Shown here one piece after another: positions 1 to 7,005 of a DNA stretch of 7,005 nucleotides. Below the pieces are notes generated by a model. The model had not been told where the DNA came from. It worked only from the letters and a program-made list of their open reading frames with translations, and ran no database searches. Numbering within the stretch: the stretch's first letter is position 1; the number at the start of each line of letters is the position of its first letter. The DNA comes from Rubrivivax sp. (GTDB taxonomy: Bacteria; Pseudomonadota; Gammaproteobacteria; Burkholderiales; Burkholderiaceae_C): assembly GCA_030693565.1 (NCBI GenBank), contig JAUYAJ010000062.1, positions 1-7,005 on the forward strand, read 5' to 3'. The translations under genes and the position numbers were made by a program.

Positions 1-1483
<1,483 letters not shown>

Positions 1484-1484
<1 letters not shown>

Positions 1485-1561
1485 TACGTGGCCCTCCGTG
1501 AGCGGAGCGAGTGGAGGCCGGCGAAGCCGGACAGTTGTTTCGCTAATACGTACTGGGCCAT
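1484..1561 (-). CDS. 25-codon leader mini-ORF overlapping the ettA start (putative)
   Basis: An ATG at 1561 opens a 25-codon frame whose TAA (1486-1484) shares its last A with the ettA ATG, giving TAATG. The first codons read MAQYVLA, nearly the same as the real EttA start MAQYVFT, although the frame lies 77 bp upstream and is out of phase with ettA. The rest (KQLSGFAGLHSLRSRRAT in part) is arginine-rich and resembles no protein I know; it is read through the palindromic block at 1494-1530. I see no clear Shine-Dalgarno sequence before the ATG. It could be a leader peptide coupling translation into ettA, or simply the relic of a former ettA start displaced by a small insertion. Translation is unproven. 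Confidence 0.35.
1493..1507 (-). promoter_or_regulatory. ettA ribosome binding site partly inside a small hairpin
   Basis: On the minus strand GGAGG (1497-1493) sits 8 nt before the ettA ATG and is a near-ideal Shine-Dalgarno sequence. Four of its five bases form the 3' arm of a perfect hairpin, CTCCG-CTCA-CGGAG (1507-1494). In mRNA this stem could mask the site. A ribosome translating the upstream mini-ORF to its TAATG stop would melt the stem. The sequence and pairing are seen directly; the regulatory effect is inferred. Confidence 0.5.
1494..1530. repeat. GC-rich double palindrome, possibly a dispersed intergenic repeat
   Basis: Two perfect short inverted repeats lie side by side: CTCCG-TGAG-CGGAG (1494-1507) and CCGGC-GAA-GCCGG (1518-1530). 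The sequence between them (GAGCGGAGCGAGTGGAG) is itself made of repeated GAG/GGAG units that can pair alternatively. The block is flanked by two diverged copies of the ettA start (1464-1484 and 1541-1561, 16 of 21 bases identical), as if it had been inserted with a duplication. Its style resembles palindromic intergenic repeats I associate with Burkholderiales genomes, but whether it is repeated elsewhere cannot be seen in one window. Confidence 0.4.
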
Positions 1562-1599
1562 GGCGTCTTTGCGGGGGTGGGGCTGCGGGGGAACCCGCC

Positions 1600-1605
1600 A
1601 TTATC
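1600..1605 (-). promoter_or_regulatory. Possible -10 element for ettA
   Basis: GATAAT (1605-1600) matches the sigma70 -10 consensus at five of six positions in otherwise very GC-rich DNA. It lies about 40 bp upstream of the mini-ORF and 116 bp upstream of ettA. No convincing -35 lies 16-18 bp upstream; that position falls in the terminator-like stem and reads GGCCTT. This is a weak candidate, listed because ettA needs a promoter if the stem-loop terminates nrdJ transcription. Confidence 0.25.
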
Positions 1606-1617
1606 CCGCGGATGGCC

Positions 1618-1645
1618 TGCACAAGGCCTGGCAAGGCCTTGTGCA
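1618..1645 (-). terminator. Strong stem-loop after nrdJ, likely terminator
   Basis: A perfect 12-bp inverted repeat with a 4-nt loop, TGCACAAGGCCT / AGGCCTTGTGCA, starts 20 bp after the nrdJ stop. It is the strongest hairpin I found in the window. There is no T-run after it on either strand, so it is not a textbook intrinsic terminator. It may act in Rho-assisted termination or protect the nrdJ mRNA 3' end. Confidence 0.6.
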
Positions 1646-1665
1646 AGGGCGCTTGGCGCCGGCCG

Positions 1666-4575
1666 TCAGCCGCACTGACCGACGTAACCGCAGGCGGTGC
1701 AGAAGTCGCAGCCGTCTTTGTGGATCACCGTCGAGTTGCCGCATTCCGGGCACGGTTTGCCCGGCAGCACGGTGCTGCGCTCGCCTTGCTGGCCTGGGGA
1801 CTCGAGCACGCCCATCTCGCGCAGCGGCAAGCCTTGTTCGTCGAGCACGCCGAGCATGGCGTAGCGGTGGATGATGAGCCGCGCCAGGTAGGCCACCGTC
1901 GACGGCCAGGTCTGCTGGCGCCGTTCGCCGTGCGGCAGCCCGGGCACGAAGGCCATGAAGTGACCCAGCGGCTCGGCGTAGTTGAGCAGCTTGCGCAGCT
2001 TCATGCCGATCCAGGCCGGGTCGATGACGCGCATGTCCAGCGACAGCAGCCGCGCCAGCCCATCGAGCGCACGCGGGTAGTTGCCCGAGAAGCCGACCGC
2101 GCAGGGCCGGGTCACGGTGCCGCCGTCGTGGTCGGGCAGCGTCACTTCCTTCAGCGTCAAGGTGAAGGCTTCGCCGCTGGCCGGGTTGTCGATGTCGACC
2201 GACCAGGCCAGCGTGCCCGACGGGCCGGTGCGCGGCTCGTCGCGGCTGAACATGGCGTCGAGCACCGGCGTCGGGCCGGTCTTGCCGCTGCGCGGCAAGG
2301 CCTTGAGCTGCTCGCAGCGCCAGCGCACGACAGCGGCAGTGGCAGCGACGACGCCGGGGAACAGGCGCTTCTCGCCATGCGGCGGGAACGGCATCTCGAA
2401 CGGGCGCTCTTCGGCCACGGTGGCCAGGGCGTCGAGCTTGAGCTGCAGCCAGGCGGCGTCGTTGGCGCGCAAGTCCATCGACAAGGTCTTGGCCAGCGCG
2501 CCCAGGCCGCGCGGCTGTTCGGCGCCGTTGACCCAGACTTCGAAAGGCTGCGGCGCGCCACCAGCCTGTGGCGCGAGTTCGCCGACGAAGAGCGCGAAGT
2601 CGCCGAACGGGTGCTGAACCATGAAGGTCCAGGCCGGGTTGCCCGAGGGCAGCTCGGGCCGGCCCGGCCAGCGCAGCGACGACAGCACCGGCGCCGGCTG
2701 GCGGTCCAGCGCCAGGCGCTGGTTGGCGTCGATCTGCAACGGCACGGCCGCTTCGGTGGCGGCCGGCTTGACGCCGGCGCTGAGCACCGAGCCCAGCACG
2801 GCGTTGGGCCGGTAGGTGGCCAGGCCTTTCAGCCCCGAACGCCAGGCTGCCAGGTAGAGGTCCTGGAAGTCGGCATAGGGGTAGTCCTCGGCGACGTTGA
2901 CGGTCTTGGAAATGGCGGTGTCGATGCACGGCGCGACCGCGGCCACCATCGCTTCATGGGCTTGCGCACTCATCTCCAGCGCGGTCACGAAGGCCGGCGG
3001 CAGCGCCGCGCTGTCGCCCTTCAGATGGCGGAACAGCCGCCAGGCATGGTCCTCGACCGCGTACTCCTTGAGGCTGCCGTCGGGCATGCGCTTCTTGCGC
3101 GTGTAGTGCCAGCTGTAGGCCGGCTCGATGCCGTTGCTGGCGTTGTCGGCGAAAGCCAGGCTGATGGTGCCGGTGGGCGCGATCGACAGCAGGTGCGAGT
3201 TGCGCAGGCCCTGGCTGCGGATGCGCTCTTTCAGCGGCTGCGGCAGCCTGGATGCGAAGGTGCCGGCGCTCAGGTACAGGTCGGCGTTGAAAAGCGGGAA
3301 GGCGCCGCGCTCGCGCGCCAGTTCGACCGAGGCCTCGTACGAGGCGTCGCGCATCAGCTCGGAAATGCGCCGCGCCATCGCCCGCGCCGGCGCCGTGTCG
3401 TAGCGCAGGCCGAGCATCACCAGCGCGTCGCCCAGGCCGGTGAAACCCAGGCCGACGCGGCGCTTGCTGCGCGCCTCCTGCTGCTGCTGGGGCAGTGGCC
3501 AGACGGTGACGTCGAGCACGTTGTCGAGCATGCGCACGGCGACCTGGACGACTTTGGTGAAGGCGTCAGCGTCGAGCCGGGCTTGCTCGGTGAAGGGTTC
3601 GCGCACGAAACGCGTCAGGTCGACCGAGCCCAGGCAGCAGCAGCCATAAGGCGGCAGCGGCTGTTCGGCGCAGGGGTTGGTGGCGGCGATGTTTTCGCAG
3701 TACGAGAGGTTGTTGTCGCGGTTGATCTGGTCGAGGAATAGCACGCCAGGTTCGGCGTGGTCGTAGGTCGAGCGCATGATCTGGTCCCACAGATCGCGCG
3801 CCGGCAGCTTGCGGTAGACCCAGCGATCGCCGCCGCCGGGCTGCGCCAGCGGGTAGGCACCGCCGGCCTTTTGCGCCGTGCCGGGCTCGGCGTGGTGCAC
3901 GAGTTCGATGTCGGCGCCGGCCAGCACGGCTTCCATGAAGGCGTCGGTGACGCCGACCGAGAGGTTGAAGTTCTTCAGGTCGCCATGGTCCTTGGCGTGA
4001 ATGAATTCCTCGATGTCGGGATGGTCGCAGCGCAGCACGCCCATTTGCGCGCCGCGGCGCGCGCCGGCGCTTTCCACCGTCTCGCAGGAGCGGTCGAAGA
4101 CGCGCATGTAGCTCACCGGGCCGGAGGCGCTGCTGCGGGTGGAGCCGACCCAGGCGCCGCGCGGGCGGATGCGCGAGAAGTCGTAGCCGACACCGCCGCC
4201 GCGGCGCATCGTCTCGGCCGCTTCGGTGAGCGCGGTGTAGATGCCGGGGTGGCCGTCGTCGACCTGGGCGATCGAGTCGCCCACCGGCTGCACGAAGCAG
4301 TTGATCAGCGTTGCCGACAGCGCGGTGCCGGCCGCCGACTGGATGCGCCCGGCGGGGATGAAGCCGTCGGCCAGCGCCTGCGCAAAGCGTTCTTCCCACT
4401 GCGTGCGCTGCTCGGGCGCCTCGGCTTGCGCCAGCGCGCGCGCGACGCGCCGGTTGACGTCTGCGATCGAGGCTTCGTCGTCCTTGGCATATTTTTCCAG
4501 CAGCACTTCGCGGCTGATCGGCTGCGGCGGCAGGTTGGCGACGGTCGGGGTTTGGATTTGTTCGGTGTCTTGCAT
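1666..4575 (-). CDS. nrdJ: Adenosylcobalamin-dependent (class II) ribonucleoside-diphosphate reductase
   Basis: This 969-residue enzyme reduces ribonucleotides to deoxyribonucleotides. Class II enzymes generate the thiyl radical from adenosylcobalamin, so they need neither oxygen nor a second subunit. Visible features are redox Cys93 (LINCFV); RRGGGVGYDFS (124-134); RRGAQMG (173-179); the catalytic triad Asn300-Cys302-Glu304 in NPCAEQPLPPY; a triple cysteine GCCCLG (312-314), with Cys313 at the expected partner position 11 residues after Cys302; the phosphate-binding PTGTIS (467-472); and SNGIEP (481-485). No N-terminal ATP-cone is evident. After the catalytic core (about 1-590) come two related TSCPD-like domains (about 646-757 and 788-905). 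Both contain a pattern like LxxLAxxLSxDxRxxDxAWxxxKL followed by PHGEKR or PHGERR. A zinc-ribbon-like tail has Cys942, 945, 956, 959, 962 and 968. The start at 4575 is preceded by GGAG (4587-4584) with an 8-nt spacer. A LexA-box promoter lies upstream and a stem-loop downstream. Confidence 0.96.
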   Translation of the reverse strand: MQDTEQIQTPTVANLPPQPISREVLLEKYAKDDEASIADVNRRVARALAQAEAPEQRTQWEERFAQALADGFIPAGRIQSAAGTALSATLINCFVQPVGDSIAQVDDGHPGIYTALTEAAETMRRGGGVGYDFSRIRPRGAWVGSTRSSASGPVSYMRVFDRSCETVESAGARRGAQMGVLRCDHPDIEEFIHAKDHGDLKNFNLSVGVTDAFMEAVLAGADIELVHHAEPGTAQKAGGAYPLAQPGGGDRWVYRKLPARDLWDQIMRSTYDHAEPGVLFLDQINRDNNLSYCENIAATNPCAEQPLPPYGCCCLGSVDLTRFVREPFTEQARLDADAFTKVVQVAVRMLDNVLDVTVWPLPQQQQEARSKRRVGLGFTGLGDALVMLGLRYDTAPARAMARRISELMRDASYEASVELARERGAFPLFNADLYLSAGTFASRLPQPLKERIRSQGLRNSHLLSIAPTGTISLAFADNASNGIEPAYSWHYTRKKRMPDGSLKEYAVEDHAWRLFRHLKGDSAALPPAFVTALEMSAQAHEAMVAAVAPCIDTAISKTVNVAEDYPYADFQDLYLAAWRSGLKGLATYRPNAVLGSVLSAGVKPAATEAAVPLQIDANQRLALDRQPAPVLSSLRWPGRPELPSGNPAWTFMVQHPFGDFALFVGELAPQAGGAPQPFEVWVNGAEQPRGLGALAKTLSMDLRANDAAWLQLKLDALATVAEERPFEMPFPPHGEKRLFPGVVAATAAVVRWRCEQLKALPRSGKTGPTPVLDAMFSRDEPRTGPSGTLAWSVDIDNPASGEAFTLTLKEVTLPDHDGGTVTRPCAVGFSGNYPRALDGLARLLSLDMRVIDPAWIGMKLRKLLNYAEPLGHFMAFVPGLPHGERRQQTWPSTVAYLARLIIHRYAMLGVLDEQGLPLREMGVLESPGQQGERSTVLPGKPCPECGNSTVIHKDGCDFCTACGYVGQCG

Positions 4576-4608
4576 GGGAGTGGCTCCGCGGCTACTGCGC
4601 GCGACAAA

Positions 4609-4632
4609 GGTTCAGGAATGGTTCAGGGAATG
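4609..4632 (-). repeat. Tandem 12/13-bp repeat in the nrdJ leader
   Basis: On the plus strand GGTTCAGGAATG (4609-4620) is followed, sharing one G, by GGTTCAGGGAATG (4620-4632). The copies differ by one inserted G. They lie in the predicted 5' untranslated region of nrdJ, between the -10 element and the ribosome binding site, about 34 bp from the start codon. They could be a tandem protein-binding site or simple slippage. I do not recognise the motif. Confidence 0.6.
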
Positions 4633-4652
4633 GGCCGGTGGCCGAAGAACGA

Positions 4653-4681
4653 AAGATAACTGTATGAATCCACAGATGCAA
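4653..4681 (-). promoter_or_regulatory. Predicted sigma70-like promoter of nrdJ
   Basis: On the minus strand TTGCAT (4681-4676) could be a -35 and TATCTT (4658-4653) a -10, with an exact 17-bp spacer. Matches to consensus are only moderate (3/6 and 4/6), but this is the one AT-rich stretch in the 146-bp gap. The spacer is almost entirely a LexA box. A start site near 4646 would give a leader of about 70 nt. I see no B12 riboswitch-sized leader and no NrdR-type box. Confidence 0.5.
4660..4675. promoter_or_regulatory. LexA (SOS) box in the nrdJ promoter
   Basis: CTGTATGAATCCACAG is a perfect CTGT-N8-ACAG palindrome, the LexA operator core known in gamma- and betaproteobacteria. It lies 84 bp upstream of the nrdJ ATG and fills the predicted -35/-10 spacer, where a bound repressor would block RNA polymerase. 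The ipdC gene upstream runs in the same direction and ends at 4722, so nrdJ is the only adjacent gene this operator could control. The core match and position are seen directly; regulation is inferred. Confidence 0.72.
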
Positions 4682-4721
4682 CAGCGGTGTTGGAGGCCCT
4701 GGTGTCGACGCGGGCAGGCGC

Positions 4722-6350
4722 TCAGCCCGGCATCGACAGACGCTTGACGGCCTGGACGAAGCGCGCCAGCGTCGGCGACAAAGCCCCGGGCGCGAGCCGG
4801 ATGTCGAGCAGCTGGAAGCGCCCGCGCCGGCGCCAGGCCAGCGCCAGCGCCGCCTGCAGTTCGGCGCGCGTATGCACGACCTGGCCGTCGCCGCCCATGC
4901 CGGCGGCCATCGACGCGAAGTCCCAGGTGCCCAGGTCGTTGAAGCGCGCTGCGGGCTCGAAGGCGCGCAGCATCTCCCACGAGGCGTTGTTGAACACCAG
5001 CACCACCGGGTCCCAGCCGTAGCGGCGTGCGTTGCCGAGCTCCCAGCCCGTCATCTGGAAGGCGCCGTCGCCGACCAGCACCAGCGGCCGGCGCCCGGTG
5101 GCCGCTTGCAAGCCCAGGCCGGCGGGCACGCCATAACCCATGGTGGCGTAGTAGCCCGGGGCGATCAGCGCGGTGGGCGCGATGTCCATCGTCGTGAACA
5201 GGCAGTCGCCGACATCGCAGGCCAGCGGCAGCGGCCCTTCTTCGAGCATCAGGTCGTTGACGGCCGCGGCGATGTCCAGCGGCGTCACCGGTGCGTCGTC
5301 GGCCACCAGCGGGCCGGCGCAAGGTGATGGCGCGGCCGCAGCGGCGGTGCGCGTCGGCGTTGTGGGCACACGTTCGAGCAAGGCGTCGACCAGCGCGGCC
5401 AGTGGCAGTTCGGGGTAGACATGGTGGCCGATCACGACCCGGCCATCGAGCGCCTGGATCGCATGGCGCAGGTCGATGCGCTGGGCCGAGACGGCGAAAT
5501 TGGTGTCGGAGACGATGACGCCCAGCAGCAGCAAAGCGTCGGCGGCCTCGACCTCGGCGCTCAAGCCGGGCTCGCCGGCCAGCCCGAGGTAGGTGCCGCG
5601 CAGCGGCGCGCCGGTGTCGGTGAGCAGGCCGCGGCCCATGAAGGTGGTGGCGACCGGGACCGCGAGCCGGCGTGCCAGCTCGGCCACGCGCGCTTCGAGG
5701 CCGTAGCGCCGCACTTCGACGCCGACCATCAGCAGCGGGCGCTCGGCGCGCTGCAGCCGCGCCAGCATTTCGTCGGCGCAGGCCGCCAGCGCCAGCGGGT
5801 CGGGTTGTGGGGCCGGCGTCTGCGGCACCTCGTCGCAGGGCTGGCCTGGCATGTCGCGCGGGATCTCCAGGTAGACCGGGCGCGAAGCGCGCAAGGCGGC
5901 GTCGAGCACACGCGCGATCAGCGCCGGTGCGCTGCGTGCGTCGTCGAGCCGCGCCTGGTCGACCGTGAGCTCGCGGAACAGCCGCCACTGCGAGTCCAGC
6001 GTCTTCACCTGGTGGTGCAGCAGGTAGCCGCTGGCCGCTTCGTGCGCCGCCGGCGCGCCCGACAGCACGACCAGCGGCACGCGCTCGGCATATGCCCCGG
6101 CCACCGCATTGACGAGGTTGAAGGCGCCGGCGCCATAGGTCACCGCGGCCACGCCCAGGCCGCCGCGCATGCGCGCCGCGGCGTCGGCGGCAAAGCCCAC
6201 CGCGGGCTCGTGCGACAGCGTGATCAGCGGCAGCACGGCGCTGCGCTCGATCTCGCGGAACAGCGGCAGCGCAAAGTCGCCCGGGATGCCGAAGACCTCG
6301 GTCGCGCCGCGCCGCTTGAGCGCGTCCAGCAGTTGTTCGGCCAGGTTCAT
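4722..6350 (-). CDS. ipdC: Phenylpyruvate/indole-3-pyruvate decarboxylase (ThDP-dependent)
   Basis: This 542-residue enzyme should decarboxylate aromatic 2-oxo acids such as phenylpyruvate and indole-3-pyruvate to aldehydes, feeding phenylacetate or indole-3-acetate (auxin) formation. It follows the remembered Azospirillum brasilense IpdC/PPDC sequence almost end to end, for example GIPGDFALP, LSHEPAVGFAADAAAR, VTYGAGAFN and GDGAFQMTGWELGN. Key residues are the cofactor-activating Glu48 (SHE), the paired His112-His113 typical of the pyruvate-decarboxylase family, Asp282 (SDTNFAVS), and the ThDP/Mg motif from Gly427-Asp428-Gly429 to Asn454-Asn455. I chose the start at 6350 (MNLAEQLL), which aligns with the A. 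brasilense start (MKLAEALL), overlaps the ubiT stop as ATGA and has AGGTG 7 nt upstream. A start at 6380 would only add ten unconserved residues. Acetolactate synthase is less likely because of the HH motif. True substrate preference cannot be read from sequence. Confidence 0.9.
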   Translation of the reverse strand: MNLAEQLLDALKRRGATEVFGIPGDFALPLFREIERSAVLPLITLSHEPAVGFAADAAARMRGGLGVAAVTYGAGAFNLVNAVAGAYAERVPLVVLSGAPAAHEAASGYLLHHQVKTLDSQWRLFRELTVDQARLDDARSAPALIARVLDAALRASRPVYLEIPRDMPGQPCDEVPQTPAPQPDPLALAACADEMLARLQRAERPLLMVGVEVRRYGLEARVAELARRLAVPVATTFMGRGLLTDTGAPLRGTYLGLAGEPGLSAEVEAADALLLLGVIVSDTNFAVSAQRIDLRHAIQALDGRVVIGHHVYPELPLAALVDALLERVPTTPTRTAAAAAPSPCAGPLVADDAPVTPLDIAAAVNDLMLEEGPLPLACDVGDCLFTTMDIAPTALIAPGYYATMGYGVPAGLGLQAATGRRPLVLVGDGAFQMTGWELGNARRYGWDPVVLVFNNASWEMLRAFEPAARFNDLGTWDFASMAAGMGGDGQVVHTRAELQAALALAWRRRGRFQLLDIRLAPGALSPTLARFVQAVKRLSMPG

Positions 6351-6811
6351 CGCGCCGCACCTGCGGTGGGCAAAGGCCACAGGGGGCCGATCGCGTCGAG
6401 CGTGTTCTTCAGCACCAACCCCATCTCGGTATCACCTTCCATCACCAGCACACGTTCGAAAAACAAGCGGTCGGCGTCGTCCTCGCCGCGCATCAGGCGC
6501 ACGAAACTGGCCGCCGGCGCGACGATGCGCAGCGCCACCGCGGCGCCGGCCGGCGCGACGCGAAAGCCGCCGTCGTCCAACTGCAACCGCAGCCGCAGCC
6601 CGAGGTCGGCGACCACGATCTCCACCGTGCGCTGCGCCAGCGCGCGTCGTGCATCGGCCGGCAGCCGCGGCAGCAGCGCCAGGTCGAGCAGCCGCGCGGC
6701 GACGAAAGACGGCGGCTGCACAGGCAGTGCAAGCACGACGCGGCGCAGCCGGTCCTGCAGCGTCCGGTGCCAGGCGTGCGGTGGCGGCAAAGCGTGGTTC
6801 ATGCGGTTCAT
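6347..6811 (-). CDS. ubiT: Ubiquinone anaerobic biosynthesis accessory factor UbiT (SCP2 domain)
   Basis: UbiT is a small lipid-binding SCP2-fold protein needed, with UbiU and UbiV, for oxygen-independent ubiquinone synthesis; in E. coli it was formerly YhbT. The protein is 154 residues, about 20 shorter than E. coli UbiT. The conserved C-terminal block LFFERVLVMEGDTEMGLVLK (residues 116-135) closely matches E. coli LFFQRRLVIEGDTELGLYVK. The SCP2-like region spans roughly 45-140. I see no signal peptide or membrane segment, in line with a cytosolic factor. I chose the ATG at 6811 because it overlaps the upstream stop as ATGA; an ATG three codons in (6802) is possible. The frame is open further upstream, but that part overlaps the preceding gene and looks like a shadow. 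Its stop overlaps the ipdC start, also as ATGA. Confidence 0.88.
   Translation of the reverse strand: MNRMNHALPPPHAWHRTLQDRLRRVVLALPVQPPSFVAARLLDLALLPRLPADARRALAQRTVEIVVADLGLRLRLQLDDGGFRVAPAGAAVALRIVAPAASFVRLMRGEDDADRLFFERVLVMEGDTEMGLVLKNTLDAIGPLWPLPTAGAAR
6358..6362 (-). promoter_or_regulatory. ipdC ribosome binding site within the end of ubiT
   Basis: AGGTG on the minus strand lies inside the last codons of ubiT, 7 nt before the ATG at 6350. It supports that start over the in-frame ATG at 6380. Together with the ATGA overlap it suggests that ribosomes finishing ubiT reinitiate on ipdC. Confidence 0.5.
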
Positions 6812-7005
6812 GCGGCCACCCATTCGAGACCGGGCCGGCGCCAGGCGAAGCCGTTCGCCAGGCCGCCAGGCAGGCTCAGCGCCTGCAACTCGGGCAGCAC
6901 CTCGTGCGCTGGCACGCCGCGGTTCAGCACCCGCTCGAAGCCGTCGAGCACGGTCGCGAAACCCGACGAACAAGGCAGCAGCCGCAGCCGGCTGATGCCG
7001 GCGCT
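6808..7005 (-). CDS. ubiV: C-terminal 65 residues of a U32-family protein, probably UbiV
   Basis: The frame is open from the right edge to a TGA at 6810-6808. The fragment reads AGISRLRLLPCSSGFATV, then VLPELQALSLPGGLANGFAW, and ends RRPGLEWVAA. This suits the tail of the U32 iron-sulfur proteins UbiV/UbiU, where a final NG-aromatic and G-x-x-W segment follows the TIM-barrel-like core. UbiV and UbiU form the oxygen-independent hydroxylation machinery for ubiquinone, and in many proteobacteria they sit directly beside ubiT. The assignment rests mostly on that position plus the tail; UbiU is the alternative. The iron-sulfur cysteines would lie outside the window. Confidence 0.65.
   Translation of the reverse strand, partial: SAGISRLRLLPCSSGFATVLDGFERVLNRGVPAHEVLPELQALSLPGGLANGFAWRRPGLEWVAA

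Noticed and set aside
1585..1598. Hairpin GCGGG-GGAA-CCCGC before the ettA mini-ORF
   Set aside because: A 5-bp GC stem without a T-run is common at this base composition; I could not assign it a role.
4632..4644. A small GGCC-GGT-GGCC inverted repeat in the nrdJ leader as a terminator of ipdC
   Set aside because: The stem is only 4 bp with no T-run and lies downstream of the nrdJ promoter; it is likely chance in GC-rich DNA.
4576..4721. A cobalamin riboswitch or NrdR box before the B12-dependent nrdJ
   Set aside because: The 146-bp gap is too short for a full cobalamin riboswitch plus promoter, and I saw no B12-box or NrdR-like palindrome.
4612..6360. A 582-codon minus-strand frame overlapping ipdC
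   Set aside because: It is the alternative frame of ipdC. The ipdC frame carries the thiamine-diphosphate motifs and matches the family from end to end; this one is arginine-rich and featureless.
6812..6973. An N-terminal extension of ubiT up to an ATG at 6973
   Set aside because: The extra residues are arginine/alanine-rich, overlap the end of ubiV in another frame and have no counterpart in UbiT. The ATGA start at 6811 fits better.
5421..6995. A 524-codon plus-strand open frame over ipdC, ubiT and ubiV
   Set aside because: It is a shadow of three convincing minus-strand genes joined by ATGA overlaps; its composition is typical of GC-rich antisense frames.

Overview
The window is about 7 kb of very GC-rich DNA. 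All genes lie on the minus strand, so they read from the right edge to the left. Protein sequence and gene content point to a betaproteobacterium, most likely a member of the Burkholderiales; I cannot fix the genus. The evidence is the EttA, the long B12-dependent ribonucleotide reductase with a duplicated C-terminal domain, an IpdC very like the Azospirillum enzyme, and the ubiV-ubiT pair. It looks like chromosomal DNA from a facultative anaerobe or microaerophile. I see no tRNA, rRNA, CRISPR array, transposase or phage gene.

Layout in transcription order: (1) 7005-6808, the last 65 codons of a U32-family gene, probably ubiV. (2) 6811-6347, ubiT, an SCP2-domain ubiquinone accessory factor. 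(3) 6350-4722, ipdC, a thiamine-diphosphate-dependent phenylpyruvate/indolepyruvate decarboxylase. These three are joined by two successive ATGA stop/start overlaps and form one translationally coupled operon. (4) A 146-bp gap holding a sigma70-like promoter whose spacer is filled by a perfect CTGT-N8-ACAG LexA box, followed by a leader with a short tandem repeat. (5) 4575-1666, nrdJ, the adenosylcobalamin-dependent (class II) ribonucleotide reductase. (6) A 12-bp perfect stem-loop just after the nrdJ stop, probably its terminator. (7) A leader of about 180 bp before ettA, containing a 25-codon mini-ORF that begins with a copy of the ettA start (MAQYV) and ends in a TAATG overlap with the ettA start codon. 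(8) 1484-1, ettA, an ABC-F translation factor cut by the left edge.

The common theme is life with little oxygen. UbiV and UbiT belong to the oxygen-independent ubiquinone route, and NrdJ makes deoxynucleotides without oxygen. IpdC decarboxylates aromatic 2-oxo acids, and its coupling to ubiT is unexpected. The best regulatory lead is the LexA box, which would place nrdJ under SOS control. The oddest local structure is the duplicated start and hairpin-masked ribosome binding site in front of ettA. I found no strong candidate for a wholly new system; most of the window is a coherent set of known families with unusual wiring.
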